Of a stretch of 64,000 bases of DNA, positions 63,315 to 64,000 are shown one piece after another. The stretch covers positions 124,001 through 188,000 of the forward strand of contig JAFCMP010000445.1 in NCBI GenBank assembly GCA_017506865.1. The letters are read 5' to 3'. Source of the DNA: Tribonema minus (lineage: Eukaryota > Sar > Xanthophyceae > Tribonematales > Tribonemataceae). Below the pieces are notes generated by a model. The model saw nothing but the letters and a program-made list of their open reading frames with translations, made no database searches and had not been told where the DNA came from. Position 1 is the stretch's first letter, and the number at the start of each line of letters is the position of its first letter. The position numbers and the translations under genes were made by a program.

Positions 63315-64000
63315 CTGTTACGCAAAGATTAGCGCAAGGGGGGGGGGGGGGGAGGGGTCAGCACATCTACAGGTTCTTACAATGCACAGCGTCTTGTTTA
63401 CTGAATATTGCAGTCATCACCCGCCGCTTGCAAAGGGGGGGGCTTGACCACCAGCGGCAGCTGCTTGCTGTTACCCAAAAACAAGCGCGAGGGGGGGGGG
63501 GGAGGGTCAGCATATCTATAGGTTTCTGCAATGCACAAGTGCAAGAGGGTGCAAGGGTTCAGCACATCTGCAGGTTTCTGCAATGCACGATGTCGTGTTA
63601 AGTGGACAGTGTTGTCAGAATCTGCCGCTTGCGCAGGGGGGGGCGCAGAAAGGAAAAAAAAAAGGTTCAATTGCACTATACTTCACCTCACTCAAAGTTC
63701 AATGCAACTCACGCACATCCCCACAAAGTCAGATGTGCCTGGTGGGTGAGGTGATACGCACAAATTCTCTCGGCTAGTTTTTGCCTTGAGTTGCTTTCCT
63801 GGGCCGAGATAGTGCATTGTGCAACATCTCGAGGCCTAATTGCATGCAAGTGTTGAAGGCAGCAGGATGCACAAGGGACTGATCAAGCGCACAAAAGTAC
63901 CGCCGCGAATCAAGATGGCCATTGGCACCAGCACATCGACTGAGGGAGGGCATTATAATGTAACTTCAACCCTCAAACCAACCCCAACCCTGACCCTAAC
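63315..64000. other. Window end, no secure gene
   Basis: G-runs near 63339-63353 and 63492-63504, ghost-like repeats of the candidate exon, and CCCTAA-like sequence at 63970-64000. A short minus-strand segment at about 63900-63950 has acceptor- and donor-like ends but is too short to call. Confidence 0.4.

Overview
This is nuclear DNA from a eukaryote with intron-rich genes, most probably an alga or related protist. The evidence is spliceosomal GT-AG introns in every recognisable gene, a P3A plasma-membrane proton-pump ATPase of the plant/fungal/stramenopile kind, a Ty1/copia retrotransposon of the type found in algae, and TTAGGG-type telomere-like repeats inside introns. The species cannot be fixed from the sequence; a stramenopile alga would fit but is only a guess.

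Layout. 1-4989 (+): 3' part of an ankyrin-repeat gene with a very long low-complexity, Lys/Arg-rich and Gly-rich tail. 5643-7262: tandem 3' ends of a non-LTR-like retroelement, one carrying a ~320-codon ORF. 9477-21361 (-): complete 18-exon P-type H+-ATPase of 967 residues. 21373-26880: the ATPase 5' flank and a second copy of it about 4.7 kb away, enclosing a decayed retroelement and unassigned sequence. 27006-31760 (-): nearly intact Ty1/copia element with 5-bp target duplications. 31797-32600: non-autonomous DNA transposon with perfect 33-bp terminal inverted repeats. 33279-34642 (-) and 34988-36832 (+): a divergent pair, a DoxX-like membrane protein and a class I methyltransferase. 39645-62186 (-): at least 19 exons of one large EF-hand protein of unknown function; its 5' end was not found.

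The exon chains of the ATPase, the methyltransferase and the EF-hand gene were assembled by splice sites and agree in reading-frame phase at every junction, which is the main support for them.

The most unusual property of the window is what fills its introns. Beside many exons lie one to six tandem, diverged copies of the exon border: the last ~20-90 coding bases plus the 5' splice site are repeated downstream, and the 3' splice site plus the first coding bases are repeated upstream. I call these exon-edge ghosts. They occur in every multi-exon host gene with long introns, and also beyond the stop codons of two genes. In the EF-hand gene the repeated units also contain TTAGGG-derived sequence, and several units carry a palindrome of the type acTTCAAGTTGAAgt. 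This is reported as the main candidate for an undescribed phenomenon, with a neutral alternative.
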